From Engelhardtia mirabilis (lineage in GTDB: Bacteria; Planctomycetota; UBA1135; GCA-002686595), in assembly GCA_007751255.1 (NCBI GenBank), contig CP036296.1, positions 5,766,001-5,830,000 of the forward strand: a DNA stretch of 64,000 nt, given 5' to 3'. This document shows positions 17,047 through 25,521 of this stretch, piece by piece (position 1 is the first letter of the stretch; every line of letters begins with the position of its first letter). The notes under the pieces were generated by a model. It searched no databases, had not been told where the DNA came from, and saw only the letters and a list, made by a program, of their open reading frames with translations. Position numbers and translations under genes: made by a program.

Positions 17047-17369
17047 TTACCGTCACCGATAGAGCCGTCGGCGAAGTCCGACGCATCGTCAGCGAGCAGA
17101 GCCTGCCCGAGACCACCGTCCTGCGGGTCGGCGTCAAGGGCGGGGGATGCTCGGGGTTCAGCTACACCCTGGGCTTCGACGACAAGACCGGCCCGGCCGA
17201 TCAGATCTTCGAGTCCAACGGCGTCCGCGTCGCCGTGGATCCCAAGAGCTTCCTCTACTTGAGCGGCACCCAGATCGACTTCGAGGAGAGCCTGATGGGC
17301 CGCGGCTTCAAGTTCGGCAACCCGAACGCGTCGAAGAGCTGCGGCTGCGGCGAGTCCTTCTCGGTCTGA
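17043..17369 (+). CDS. iscA: A-type Fe-S carrier IscA
   Basis: A 108-residue A-type carrier that accepts iron or clusters and passes them to apo-proteins. The three family Cys are at 36 (GGGCSGF) and 100 and 102 (SCGCGESF). The GTG start is fixed by the 4-base GTGA overlap with iscU, indicating coupled translation. The first residues (ITVTDRAVGEVRRIV) align with the standard N-terminus. ErpA-type carriers have the same Cys pattern, but position inside the isc operon supports IscA. Confidence 0.93.
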   Translation: MITVTDRAVGEVRRIVSEQSLPETTVLRVGVKGGGCSGFSYTLGFDDKTGPADQIFESNGVRVAVDPKSFLYLSGTQIDFEESLMGRGFKFGNPNASKSCGCGESFSV

Positions 17370-17383
17370 GCGAATCAAGGCCG

Positions 17384-18124
17384 ATGTCAGAGCGCGACGC
17401 CGATGACCGCAGCCGGGCGGCGACCGAGCCGGCCTCCGGGGGCGAGCGCACGTCGCGGCCGGCTTCGTCGAGGTCGGCCTCGACGACGACTTGGACGCCG
17501 CAGTCCTGCTCGAGTTGCTCCGCGGACCTGATCAGCCCGCTGGTCTGCGCCGCGTGCCGGACGCCCCTGGTGGCCGAGCCGGCGCCAGGGCCGTTCGAGG
17601 TCTTCGGCTTCGAGCGGACCTTCGAGCTGGACGGGCGGACGCTGATGAAGCGGCTGCTGCAGCTCAGCAAGGCCCTGCACCCGGACTTCTACGCCGGCGC
17701 GGACCCGCAGGTTCGCTCCCTGGCCGAGCGCAGCACCGCGGAACTCAACGCCGCCCACAAGATCCTCGCCAACGACTACCGCCGGGCGGACTACCTGGTC
17801 CGCGCCCTCGGGGGCCCGACCTCCGAGGCCGACCGACAGATGCCCCAGGCCTTCCTGATGGAAGTCCTGGAGTGGAACGAGGCGCTCGAAGAGCTGCGCG
17901 CCGGCGAGGGCGCCGCCGACGGCCCCGAACAGTTGGCCAGCCAGTTGCGCGAGGCCCGCGACGAGGCCATGGACGCCCTGCGCGGACACCTCGTGCCCCT
18001 GCCCGCCGCGGGCGCTGCGGTCCTGGCCGACGCGCGACGCGACCTCAACGCGGTCCGCTACGTGGACCGCGCCCTCGAACAGCTCAGCGAGATCCGGCTC
18101 GGCCGCGCTTCCTCGCGCCGCTGA
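17384..18124 (+). CDS. hscB: J-domain co-chaperone HscB with N-terminal zinc site
   Basis: A 246-residue HscB/Hsc20: a J-domain protein that brings IscU to HscA and stimulates its ATPase. The HPD motif is at residues 99-101 (KALHPDFYAG). The C-terminal HSCB oligomerisation domain (about 150-240) is helical and ends 'NAVRYVDRALEQL'. It is longer than E. coli HscB because of an N-terminal extension with four Cys at 42, 45, 55 and 58, arranged as two CxxC pairs like the zinc site of eukaryotic HSC20. Residues 1-40 are low complexity and may be partly an over-long start; the ATG at 17384 is the only good one upstream of the Cys cluster. Confidence 0.9.
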   Translation: MSERDADDRSRAATEPASGGERTSRPASSRSASTTTWTPQSCSSCSADLISPLVCAACRTPLVAEPAPGPFEVFGFERTFELDGRTLMKRLLQLSKALHPDFYAGADPQVRSLAERSTAELNAAHKILANDYRRADYLVRALGGPTSEADRQMPQAFLMEVLEWNEALEELRAGEGAADGPEQLASQLREARDEAMDALRGHLVPLPAAGAAVLADARRDLNAVRYVDRALEQLSEIRLGRASSRR

Positions 18125-18145
18125 CGCCCCGCCCCCTCTCCCCCC

Positions 18146-20023
18146 ATGGCCTTCCTCGAACTCGACGTCCTCAACAACGCGCCCAAGGCGATCGTCGGCA
18201 TCGACCTCGGCACGACCAACTCCCTCGCCGCGATCTTCCGGGAAGGCCGCGCAACGGTGCTGCGGCCCGAGGGCCACTCGGGCAGCGTGCCGTCGGCGAT
18301 CTGGTTCGGCACCGAGGGCAAGGTGCTGGTCGGACGCGAGGCGCGCGAGCACGCCGTGGCCGAACCCGGCCGCGCGATCTTCTCGGCCAAGCGCTTCATG
18401 GGCCGCGGCCTGGCGGACTGCGGCGACGACCTGCGCCAGGTCCCTTTCGCCGCCGGCGAGAACGCCAACGGCGTGGTGCAGTTCGACGTGGACGGTCGCC
18501 CGTACACGCCCCAGGAGCTCTCCGCGCTGATCCTCAAGAAGGTCCAGTGGGTCGCGAGCCAGGCCCTGGGCGGCGCCCCCGTGGAGCGCGCCGTGATCAC
18601 GGTCCCGGCCTACTTCGACGACACCCAGCGCCAGGCCACCCGCGACGCCGCGCGCCTGGCGGACATCGAGGTCGTGCGGATCATCAACGAGCCGACCGCC
18701 GCGTCCCTGGCCTACGGCCTGGACCAGCGCAAGGAGGGCACCGTCGCGGTCTATGACCTGGGCGGCGGGACCTTCGACGTGTCGATCCTCTCGATCGAGG
18801 ACGGCGTCTTCCGCGTGCTGTCGACCTCCGGCGACACACACCTGGGCGGCGACGACCTGGACCGCACCCTGGTCGAGCTGGCCCTGACCGAGCTCGGCGA
18901 CGCCCTACCCGCCGAGGCCCGCGAGGACCGCGCCTTCCTGCAGGCCGTGCGCCTGGCCTCCGAGCGCTGCAAGCACGAGCTGTCCAACCGGACCTCGGCC
19001 GAGCTGCACCTGGTCAGCCCCGAGTACGACCTGAACTGGCGCCGCGAGATCACGCGCGCGGAGTTCGAAGAGCGCGCCGCGCCCCTGATCGAGCGCACCC
19101 TGGACGCCTGCCGCCAGGCCCTGTCCGACGCCGGTCTGGGCGCCGACGCCATCGACGAGGTGGTCATGGTGGGCGGCTCGACCCGCGTGCCCGCGGTCAG
19201 GGCGCGCGTCGAGACCTTCTTCGGCAAGCGCCCCCACACCGAGCTCGACCCCGACCAAGTCGTGGCCCTGGGTGCCGCGGTTCAGGGCCACGTCCTGGCC
19301 GGCGGCACGCGCGACATCCTCCTGCTGGACGTCACGCCTCTCTCGCTCGGCATCGAGACCATGGGCGGCGCGGTCGACAAGGTCATCCAACGCAACTCGC
19401 CGGTGCCCTCCCAGGCCACGGCCGGGTTCACCACCTACGCCGACAACCAGACCGGGATCGACTTCAACATCGTCCAGGGCGAGCGCGAGCTGGCCGCCGA
19501 TTGCCGCAGCCTGGGACGCTTCAAGCTGACCGGTATCCCGCCCATGCCGGCCGGGATGGCGCGCATCGCGGTGCGCTTCCAGATCGACGCCGACGGCATC
19601 CTCGAGGTCACCGCCAAGGAGGAATCCACCGGCGCTGCGTCGTCGATGGAAGTCCAGCCCATGAACGGCCTGACCGACGACCAGGTCGAGACCATGCTCC
19701 AGGCCTCCTACGACAACGCCAAGTCGGACTTCGACCAGCGGCGCGTGGCCGACCTGAAGGTCGAGCTGGGCACCATGCTGCACGCGGTCTCCACCCACCT
19801 CGACAAGGTCCGTGACGACCTCGATCCCGAGTCCCTGGCGGACATCGAGGAGGCCGCGGCCGAGGCCGAGGCGGTTCGCGCCGACGCTGGCGGCGACGTG
19901 GACGTGGCGCGGGCGCAGGCTGCCCGTGACGCCTTCGAGCGCGCGACCACGCCGATGGCGGCACTGCTGATGGATCGCGTCGCCAAGCAGGCCCTGGCCG
20001 GCAAGGCCCTGGGCGATGTTTGA
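18146..20023 (+). CDS. hscA: Hsp70-type chaperone HscA
   Basis: A 625-residue Hsp70 dedicated to Fe-S assembly. The ATPase domain starts 'IVGIDLGTTNSLAAIF' at about residue 12, with phosphate loops 'DLGGGTFDVSIL' and 'MVGGSTRVPAV'. The substrate-binding domain follows the linker 'DILLLDVTPLSLGIET' from about residue 390. Position after hscB and before iscX, and the LPPVK target in IscU, make HscA rather than DnaK the right name. Start ATG follows CCCCTCTCCCCCC, with no Shine-Dalgarno sequence. Confidence 0.95.
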   Translation: MAFLELDVLNNAPKAIVGIDLGTTNSLAAIFREGRATVLRPEGHSGSVPSAIWFGTEGKVLVGREAREHAVAEPGRAIFSAKRFMGRGLADCGDDLRQVPFAAGENANGVVQFDVDGRPYTPQELSALILKKVQWVASQALGGAPVERAVITVPAYFDDTQRQATRDAARLADIEVVRIINEPTAASLAYGLDQRKEGTVAVYDLGGGTFDVSILSIEDGVFRVLSTSGDTHLGGDDLDRTLVELALTELGDALPAEAREDRAFLQAVRLASERCKHELSNRTSAELHLVSPEYDLNWRREITRAEFEERAAPLIERTLDACRQALSDAGLGADAIDEVVMVGGSTRVPAVRARVETFFGKRPHTELDPDQVVALGAAVQGHVLAGGTRDILLLDVTPLSLGIETMGGAVDKVIQRNSPVPSQATAGFTTYADNQTGIDFNIVQGERELAADCRSLGRFKLTGIPPMPAGMARIAVRFQIDADGILEVTAKEESTGAASSMEVQPMNGLTDDQVETMLQASYDNAKSDFDQRRVADLKVELGTMLHAVSTHLDKVRDDLDPESLADIEEAAAEAEAVRADAGGDVDVARAQAARDAFERATTPMAALLMDRVAKQALAGKALGDV

Positions 20024-20123
20024 GCCCGGTCGCGTCTGAGCCCGGTCGCGGGGGCCGCCTCCGAGCGCAGATCCCGCCCGCCCGGCCAAATCCTTCTCCA
20101 GCCGCTCCAGCCCGAATCGAGTA

Positions 20124-20333
20124 ATGTCCGATACCGTCGATTGGTCAGACTTCAACGAGGTCGCCTACAGGCTCCACGAGTCGCGGCCCCAGACGGACCC
20201 CCTCACCGTCCGATTCACCGACTTGCACGATTGGATCTGCGCCCTCGACGGCTTCGTCGGGGACCCCAAGGCCAGCAACGAGAAGGTCCTCGAGGCCATC
20301 CAGATGGCCTGGCTGGACGAGCGCGAAGACTGA
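20124..20333 (+). CDS. iscX: IscX (YfhJ), isc regulatory adaptor
   Basis: A 69-residue acidic protein of the IscX family, recognisable along its length: 'DWSDFNEVAYRLHES', 'DPLTVRFTDLHDWICALDGF', 'DPKASNEKVLEAIQMAWLDE'. IscX binds IscS, competes with other partners and tunes sulfur transfer, possibly with iron. It closes the operon, 100 bp after hscA. In E. coli a ferredoxin gene lies between hscA and iscX; here it is missing, so the electron donor must be encoded elsewhere. Confidence 0.93.
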   Translation: MSDTVDWSDFNEVAYRLHESRPQTDPLTVRFTDLHDWICALDGFVGDPKASNEKVLEAIQMAWLDERED

Positions 20334-20579
20334 CAGCTCCCCCTTAGCACATCGTGGCGGCCCCCCGCCGCGAAGGAACGATCCCCTGCCGGTGTGAAAA
20401 CGCCCCGGTCGGGTCGGGCCGGTCGCCCTTAGAAAACAAGGCGGCTGGCCCGAGTTCTTTCGCGGGCCCCGTCTCGAGCGGCGCCTCCGCAGGTCGCCGA
20501 CGGATGGCGCCGTGTTCCGGCTCGGCTGAACACGTCCGTGGCCGCGGCCCTGCCCGGGTGCACCGATGCCCGGGTGCGC

Positions 20580-21116
20580 TCAGCCGCAGGTGCGCTCGAC
20601 GAGCGCCGCGACCGTGCGCCAGTTGCGGACGGTGATGACCGCGTCCAGGTGACGATCGAACCAGTCGTTGTCCAACTTGGTCCGCGCGACGCCATTCGGC
20701 AGGTGCAGGAAGGCGTCCGCACCGACCACGGCGAAGCGGTCGCCCGGCGATCGCTCGGGGTCGAGGGCCTTCACCTGCCGAGCCGACGGCTCGCGCGAGA
20801 GGAACCCGACGAAAAGGGAATCCTCCGGCGCACCTTCGAGCGCGTAGGGGTTGCCCAGGAACAGCACTTGCAGTTGACGCGCACTGCGCACGACGACCGG
20901 CACCGCGAAGCCGAACCGCTCCTCGAGCGCCGCAGCCGCGAGCTGGGGCAGGCGCTTGGCGAGGGTTGCCGTGGCTGTGAACACGGCGTTGCCGCTCTGC
21001 AGGTGGGTCGCCACGTTGGTGCAGCCGAGCCCCTCCAGGATCGCCGCGAGCTCGGCCATGGGTACCCGACGCTTGCCACCCACGTTGACGCCGCGCAAGA
21101 GGGCTACGTACCTCAT
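20580..21116 (-). CDS. DUF1697 family protein
   Basis: A 178-residue protein whose N-terminus 'RYVALLRGVNVGGKRRVPMAEL' is diagnostic of DUF1697. Further family features include 'LQSGNAVF' and 'ARTKLDNDWFDRHLDAVITVRNWRTV' near the C-terminus (a helix-turn with conserved TxRNW). Cytosolic, biochemical role unknown. Its ATG overlaps the stop of the VOC-domain gene by four bases, so it is translated from the same messenger as that gene and the histidine kinase upstream. Confidence 0.88.
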   Translation of the reverse strand: MRYVALLRGVNVGGKRRVPMAELAAILEGLGCTNVATHLQSGNAVFTATATLAKRLPQLAAAALEERFGFAVPVVVRSARQLQVLFLGNPYALEGAPEDSLFVGFLSREPSARQVKALDPERSPGDRFAVVGADAFLHLPNGVARTKLDNDWFDRHLDAVITVRNWRTVAALVERTCG

Positions 21117-21511
21117 CCCCAGGACCCCCGGTAGATCACCACCCGATAGCCGTCCAAGTCGACGAAGGTGCGTCCGCCCCGATCCCAATAGGGGTTGTGG
21201 GCGGGCACCTGGGCGAAGCCAGCGGCGGCCATCCGATCACAACGCCGACTCCATTGGGCTTCGTCCTCGATGTAGAAGACGAGCAGGTTCTCCGGTGAGG
21301 GCGGCTCGCCCGCGCCGCCCCCCTCTTCCTGGGTGAACTCCAAGTGGTAGGGCCCCCCGGGTGCTCCGAGCATCGCGCCGTCGAAGCCCTCGTGGGCCTC
21401 GAACGAGCCGATCAGCTCGAAGTCGAGGCCGTCGCGGTACATGGCGACGATCGCCGCGAGCTGCTCCGTCGGCCGCGCCACGCGCAAGTGGGGCTCCGGA
21501 TTCCCCTTCAT
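21113..21511 (-). CDS. VOC/glyoxalase-fold protein, YycE-like
   Basis: A 132-residue vicinal-oxygen-chelate protein. The start 'HLRVARPTEQLAAIVAMYRDGL' and 'GPYHLEFTQEEGG' resemble the YycE subgroup, which differs from true glyoxalase I. His at 'YHLEF' and a C-terminal Asp in 'RTFVDLDGYRVVIYRGSW' are candidate metal ligands. Substrate unknown. ATGA overlaps link it to the hybrid kinase gene upstream and DUF1697 downstream. The pairing of a sensory kinase with these two enzymes by overlaps is odd and may be incidental packing. Confidence 0.8.
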   Translation of the reverse strand: MKGNPEPHLRVARPTEQLAAIVAMYRDGLDFELIGSFEAHEGFDGAMLGAPGGPYHLEFTQEEGGGAGEPPSPENLLVFYIEDEAQWSRRCDRMAAAGFAQVPAHNPYWDRGGRTFVDLDGYRVVIYRGSWG

Positions 21512-24500
21512 CGTCCGTCCCCCAACTGAGTCCCGTTACCCGCGCCGTCATGACCACCCCCCGCCGCGTGGGGGACCGGTGCCAGGTGACTGAGGGTGCG
21601 CGACAGGTCGTGGAGGCGATAGGGCTTGGGCAGGGCGGCTTGAAAGCCGTGTTCGGCGTAGCGGGCCATCACTCCGTCCTCCGAATAGCCGCTGCTGGCG
21701 ACGGCGCGCAGTTGGGGCGAGCGCTGTCGCAGTCGCCGAAGGATCTCGACCCCCGAGAGATCTCCGGGCAGGGTCTGATCGATGATCGCGAGGGTGAAGG
21801 GCCGACCCTCGGTGCTGGCCCGGTCGAGCAACTGCAGCGCGTACATGCTCGAGTCCGCCACTTCGGCCTCGAACCCGCTGACCTGCAGCATCTCCATCAG
21901 CAGGAGCCCCACGTGTCGATCGTCGTCGACGACGAGCACCCGTTCGCGCCCGGAGGTTCCGCGCGCCGCGACTTCCGAGGGCTCGGCAATCAGCTCGCCC
22001 TCCGCGGCTGGCAGTAGGATCCGGAAGGTCGTGCCGCGCCCCGACGCCGATTCCAGGCCGATGACGCCGCCGTGGCGCTTCACGATCGAGTTGGACGTCG
22101 CCAGACCCAGCCCGGTACCGCCTTCGCGCGTGGTGAAGAAGGGGTCGAACACCCGAGCCTGGATCTGGACCGGGATACCCGGGCCATCGTCGCAGACCTC
22201 GACGCACAGGTACTCGCCTTCGCCCACCGCCCGCTCGGTGGCCTCGGCCCCGTCGACCCGATGGTTGCGAAGGACGATTCGCACGCTCCCGCCGTCGGGC
22301 TGGCACTGCCGCGCGTTGAGCAGGAGGTTCTCGAAGACCTGACGCAACTGGCCCGGATCGGCCTCCGCGCGGTGCAGTTCCTCCTGCGCTTCGACGGTCA
22401 CGGCGATGCGCGACCCGGCGAAGGCCATGCTCGCAGTCTCCTCCACGACCTCCGCTACCGAAACCGGGCGGCGTACCGGCTCGCCGCCGGTGGCGAAGGT
22501 CTGAAGCTGTGCCGCGAGCTGCGCCGCGCGATCGAGGGCGACGTCCGACGCGTCGAGTAGTGGATTCTCTGCGAGCGCCGTCTCCATCCGGAGCAGCGAG
22601 AGGTTCCCGGTCAGGATCGTCAAGACGTTGCGCAGATCATGGGCGATGCCGCCGGCCAGCATCCCCAGCGAGCGCAGTTGGTTGGTCTTGGCGAGCTCGG
22701 CCATGGTCGACTGCAACTCCCTGGTGCGGCGCTCGACCTCGACCTCCAGGGCGCGCGCGCGTCGGTGGTCGGACGTTGCGCGATAGACCCCCAGGGCGGC
22801 GCCGACGCTGAGCAGGGTCAGAAGCGTGACGAACCACCAACGGCTCCAGACCGGCCCCACCGCCAGGATCCGCGGGCTGAAGAGGCTGTCGCTCCAGGCC
22901 GATCCGGCGGAGCGCGCCTGGATCTCGACCTGGTGTTCCCCGGCGGGTAATCCGGTGAAATGGGCGTCGAGGTGGCCGGCCCCAGACTCGTACGACCACT
23001 CGGTCAGTCCAGCGCCGCGGTAGCGAAACTCGACGTTGCGCTCGCTCAGAAGCGATCGGCTGCCTACCAGCAGGCGCAGGTCGTCGCGCGCCGCCTCCAA
23101 GCGCGCGGTTGCGTGCAGCGGCTGCGTGACTGCGCCGACAGTCATCGAGAGCAGCTCCAACCTCGGCGGCTGTCGCTCCACCTCGAAGTTGGCCGGGAAG
23201 ACTGTCACGCCGTCCGTGGTCCCGATCCAGATCCGACCGAAACCGTCGATCTCCACCGCCGCACGGTTCGACTCCAGACCGGTCCGCTCGGCCATCCACT
23301 CGAGTGAAGTCACCCGCCCATCGTGGGCGCACTCGAAGCCGTTGTCCGTGCCGATCCAGAGCCGGCCGCGATCGTCCTCGACGACCGAGTACACCGGGCG
23401 TTCCAACGGAGGCGACAGGGGTGCGCGCACCAGTCGGTCGCCTTCGAGCAACCACAGCCCTCGCGCGCTGCCGCACCAGACGCGACCGTCGCCGCTCTGG
23501 TAGACGGTGTAGAAGTGGTTCGTGAGATGGGTCTGCGGCCTGTCGCCCTCAGCGGCGGTCACTTGCCGCCAGCCGCCACTGCCGCCGATCCAGACGCCGA
23601 GGGCGGACGCCACCAGGACTCGGCCGTCGTCCGTCACCTCCAGGCGACGCAGCCCGGCCGATTCACCGATCCCTCCAAAGGCCCGCTCGAAGGATTCACC
23701 ATCGAACAGCCATACCTCGTCACCGGTCGTGACCAGGAGTTCGTCACCCCAGGGGTGAACCGACGAGAGCCAGCCCTTGGCCTCGGCCGGCGGCAGTACG
23801 AGTTGGGGCGGACCCTCGCCGTCGAAGTGGCCGATACCGAGGCCGTTGACGGCTATCCAGACCCCGCCCTTTCCGTCCGCCTCGAGGTCCATGACGCGCG
23901 CCAGAGCCGGGCGCGTGGGGTCCGCGCCGGGCAGCGGCACGTGTCGTAAGCCCGCGGACCCCACGACAGTCAGCGCGCCGTGGTGCCCGAGCACGATGCG
24001 GCCATCACCGAGGCTCGCGATCGCACTGACCTCGCCCTCACACAGCCCCACGTTCTCGTCGAAGAACTGAAGGCCCGGATCGGCGATCTTCATCGCCCCC
24101 AGGTCGGACGCGAGCCACACCAGCCCCTCGTCGTCGCGCCACAGGGCGTTGACCCCGTCCGCCACGAGGCCCGAGTGTCGGTCGATCTTGCGCACGCTGC
24201 CGGTCGCTGCGTCGTGGTGGAAGATCGCCCACGGGGTGCCATAGATCGTCGCGCCACGGCCGTCTTCGACCAGCGCCACCAGCGACCCACCGGTGACCAC
24301 CGGGGCCGGGAGACCGCGCGCCAGGAGCTCGACCTCGCCCCGGGCCCAGACTCGCGCCAGCCAACCCTCGGCGCCGAGCACCAGCAGCGAATCGGCCGCG
24401 GTCGCGGCGCAGAGTCCCACGATCGAGCCCGGCGGCAACTCGCCGTCCAGCGCCAAGGGGCTCAGGGTCCCCGTCCGATCGACGGTCGCGAGGCCATCGT

Positions 24501-25053
24501 CCAGCCCGACCACGATTCGATCTCCGAAGCGCTCAATGGGCCGGGCACGGTCGCGCGGCCCGTTGACCGCGCTCCACTCGGAGCCGTCCCAGCACAGCAG
24601 ACCCCGGGTCTCGGTCGAGACCACTGCGAACGCGTCCGCTCCACTTCCGACAACCTCGAAGTCACAGGCCGGCTGGAGTTCGTTGGCGGAGGCGAAGGGC
24701 TCGAGCGACGTCAGTTGTCCCTGTTCGCCGTGCAGCACGGTGTCGGGCGAGCAGACGATCCAGGGCTCACCGTCGTCGGCGAAGCGCACGAAGCGCACCG
24801 GAGTCCCGGGTACCAACTGGTCGGCGAAGAGCCTCTTGAAGTCGGCGCCGTCGTACTCGAACAGGCCGCCACGGGCTGCGAACCAACGGTGCCCCCCCGG
24901 GGCCTGACGCACGTCGAGGACCATCGAGCTCGCCAGGCCGTCCGCCGCCGTGTAGCTGTCGACCATCAACCCCTGACCGAACGCCGGGAAGGCCAACGCG
25001 ACGATCGCCGCGCCGACTCGCAGCGCGTTCAGAGAGATCTCGGGGCGGGACAT
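21508..25053 (-). CDS. Hybrid two-component sensor kinase with periplasmic beta-propeller and REC domain
   Basis: About 1181 residues from the ATG at 25053 (MSRPEISLN), followed by a signal or anchor (VGAAIVALAFPAFG). Residues about 30-650 are two-component propeller repeats ('GLVWLASDLGAMKI', 'GRLWIGTDNGFE', 'GRIWIGTTDGVTVF'). Then a Y_Y_Y-like domain (EFRYRGAGLTEWSY), a membrane helix (WWFVTLLTLLSVGAALGVY), a HisKA segment with phospho-His in 'GGIAHDLRN', an ATPase with 'NLLLNARQ', 'DDGPGIP' and 'GGTGLGLAT', and a C-terminal receiver (VLVVDDDRHVG; phospho-Asp in IIDQTLPGD). No DNA-binding output domain, so it must signal to another protein. The propeller probably senses an extracellular polymer, as in Bacteroidetes HTCS. 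A MITE lies 76 bp upstream; the open frame runs into it, but that part is not native. Confidence 0.88.
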   Translation of the reverse strand: MSRPEISLNALRVGAAIVALAFPAFGQGLMVDSYTAADGLASSMVLDVRQAPGGHRWFAARGGLFEYDGADFKRLFADQLVPGTPVRFVRFADDGEPWIVCSPDTVLHGEQGQLTSLEPFASANELQPACDFEVVGSGADAFAVVSTETRGLLCWDGSEWSAVNGPRDRARPIERFGDRIVVGLDDGLATVDRTGTLSPLALDGELPPGSIVGLCAATAADSLLVLGAEGWLARVWARGEVELLARGLPAPVVTGGSLVALVEDGRGATIYGTPWAIFHHDAATGSVRKIDRHSGLVADGVNALWRDDEGLVWLASDLGAMKIADPGLQFFDENVGLCEGEVSAIASLGDGRIVLGHHGALTVVGSAGLRHVPLPGADPTRPALARVMDLEADGKGGVWIAVNGLGIGHFDGEGPPQLVLPPAEAKGWLSSVHPWGDELLVTTGDEVWLFDGESFERAFGGIGESAGLRRLEVTDDGRVLVASALGVWIGGSGGWRQVTAAEGDRPQTHLTNHFYTVYQSGDGRVWCGSARGLWLLEGDRLVRAPLSPPLERPVYSVVEDDRGRLWIGTDNGFECAHDGRVTSLEWMAERTGLESNRAAVEIDGFGRIWIGTTDGVTVFPANFEVERQPPRLELLSMTVGAVTQPLHATARLEAARDDLRLLVGSRSLLSERNVEFRYRGAGLTEWSYESGAGHLDAHFTGLPAGEHQVEIQARSAGSAWSDSLFSPRILAVGPVWSRWWFVTLLTLLSVGAALGVYRATSDHRRARALEVEVERRTRELQSTMAELAKTNQLRSLGMLAGGIAHDLRNVLTILTGNLSLLRMETALAENPLLDASDVALDRAAQLAAQLQTFATGGEPVRRPVSVAEVVEETASMAFAGSRIAVTVEAQEELHRAEADPGQLRQVFENLLLNARQCQPDGGSVRIVLRNHRVDGAEATERAVGEGEYLCVEVCDDGPGIPVQIQARVFDPFFTTREGGTGLGLATSNSIVKRHGGVIGLESASGRGTTFRILLPAAEGELIAEPSEVAARGTSGRERVLVVDDDRHVGLLLMEMLQVSGFEAEVADSSMYALQLLDRASTEGRPFTLAIIDQTLPGDLSGVEILRRLRQRSPQLRAVASSGYSEDGVMARYAEHGFQAALPKPYRLHDLSRTLSHLAPVPHAAGGGHDGAGNGTQLGDGR

Positions 25054-25128
25054 GGAGGGGAGTGGGAGGACAGGCATCCCGGAGGACGACACCAGCGGCG
25101 TCGGCATGCTCCGGGACGCGGTGCAGCC

Positions 25129-25293
25129 TAGTGTCCTGGATCCGAAATTCGGCGTCACTGCCCGGAGGTCCGATCGATGCTGGCCAGGCGCGCCGACGAC
25201 GCGTATCCGCTGCGATACTCGGAGGAGGCGCTGGCGACGCCAGCGGCGATCGGAGCCCGGGAAGTGACGCCGAATTTCGGATCCAGGACACTA
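25129..25293 (+). mobile_element. 165-bp IS630-like MITE, copy C
   Basis: The left end is CTA|GTGTCC, the right GGACACTA|A. Arms are GGATCCG left and CGGATCC right (the C/G state). An inner AGGT-N-ATG opens the same short frame. It lies 76 bp upstream of the hybrid kinase start and so may be part of its leader; the complementary strand supplies the false N-terminal extension of that gene. Confidence 0.9.
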
Positions 25294-25521
25294 ATGAGAC
25301 CACCGCAGGACGAGCGGCGCCCAGGCGCGGGAGCCCACCGCAGACGCTCGGAACATCGCCGGGACGGGATAGTGATCCTAGTGCTCGGCCCCGGGCGGGA
25401 TCGAGGCCGCGCCCACAGTGCGGTCCCCTCGGTCGCCGCGCCAACGTGGCAAGCGACGCAGATCGGTGACCTGGAGTCCGAAGTCCGGCAGCAACGGCCG
25501 CAGGACTTCGACCTCAGGTCG

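Noticed and set aside
21508-25158. Start of the hybrid kinase at 25158, inside the MITE
   Set aside because: The extra residues (MTPNFGSRTL) are MITE-encoded and identical behind other copies; the ATG at 25053 leads directly into the signal peptide.
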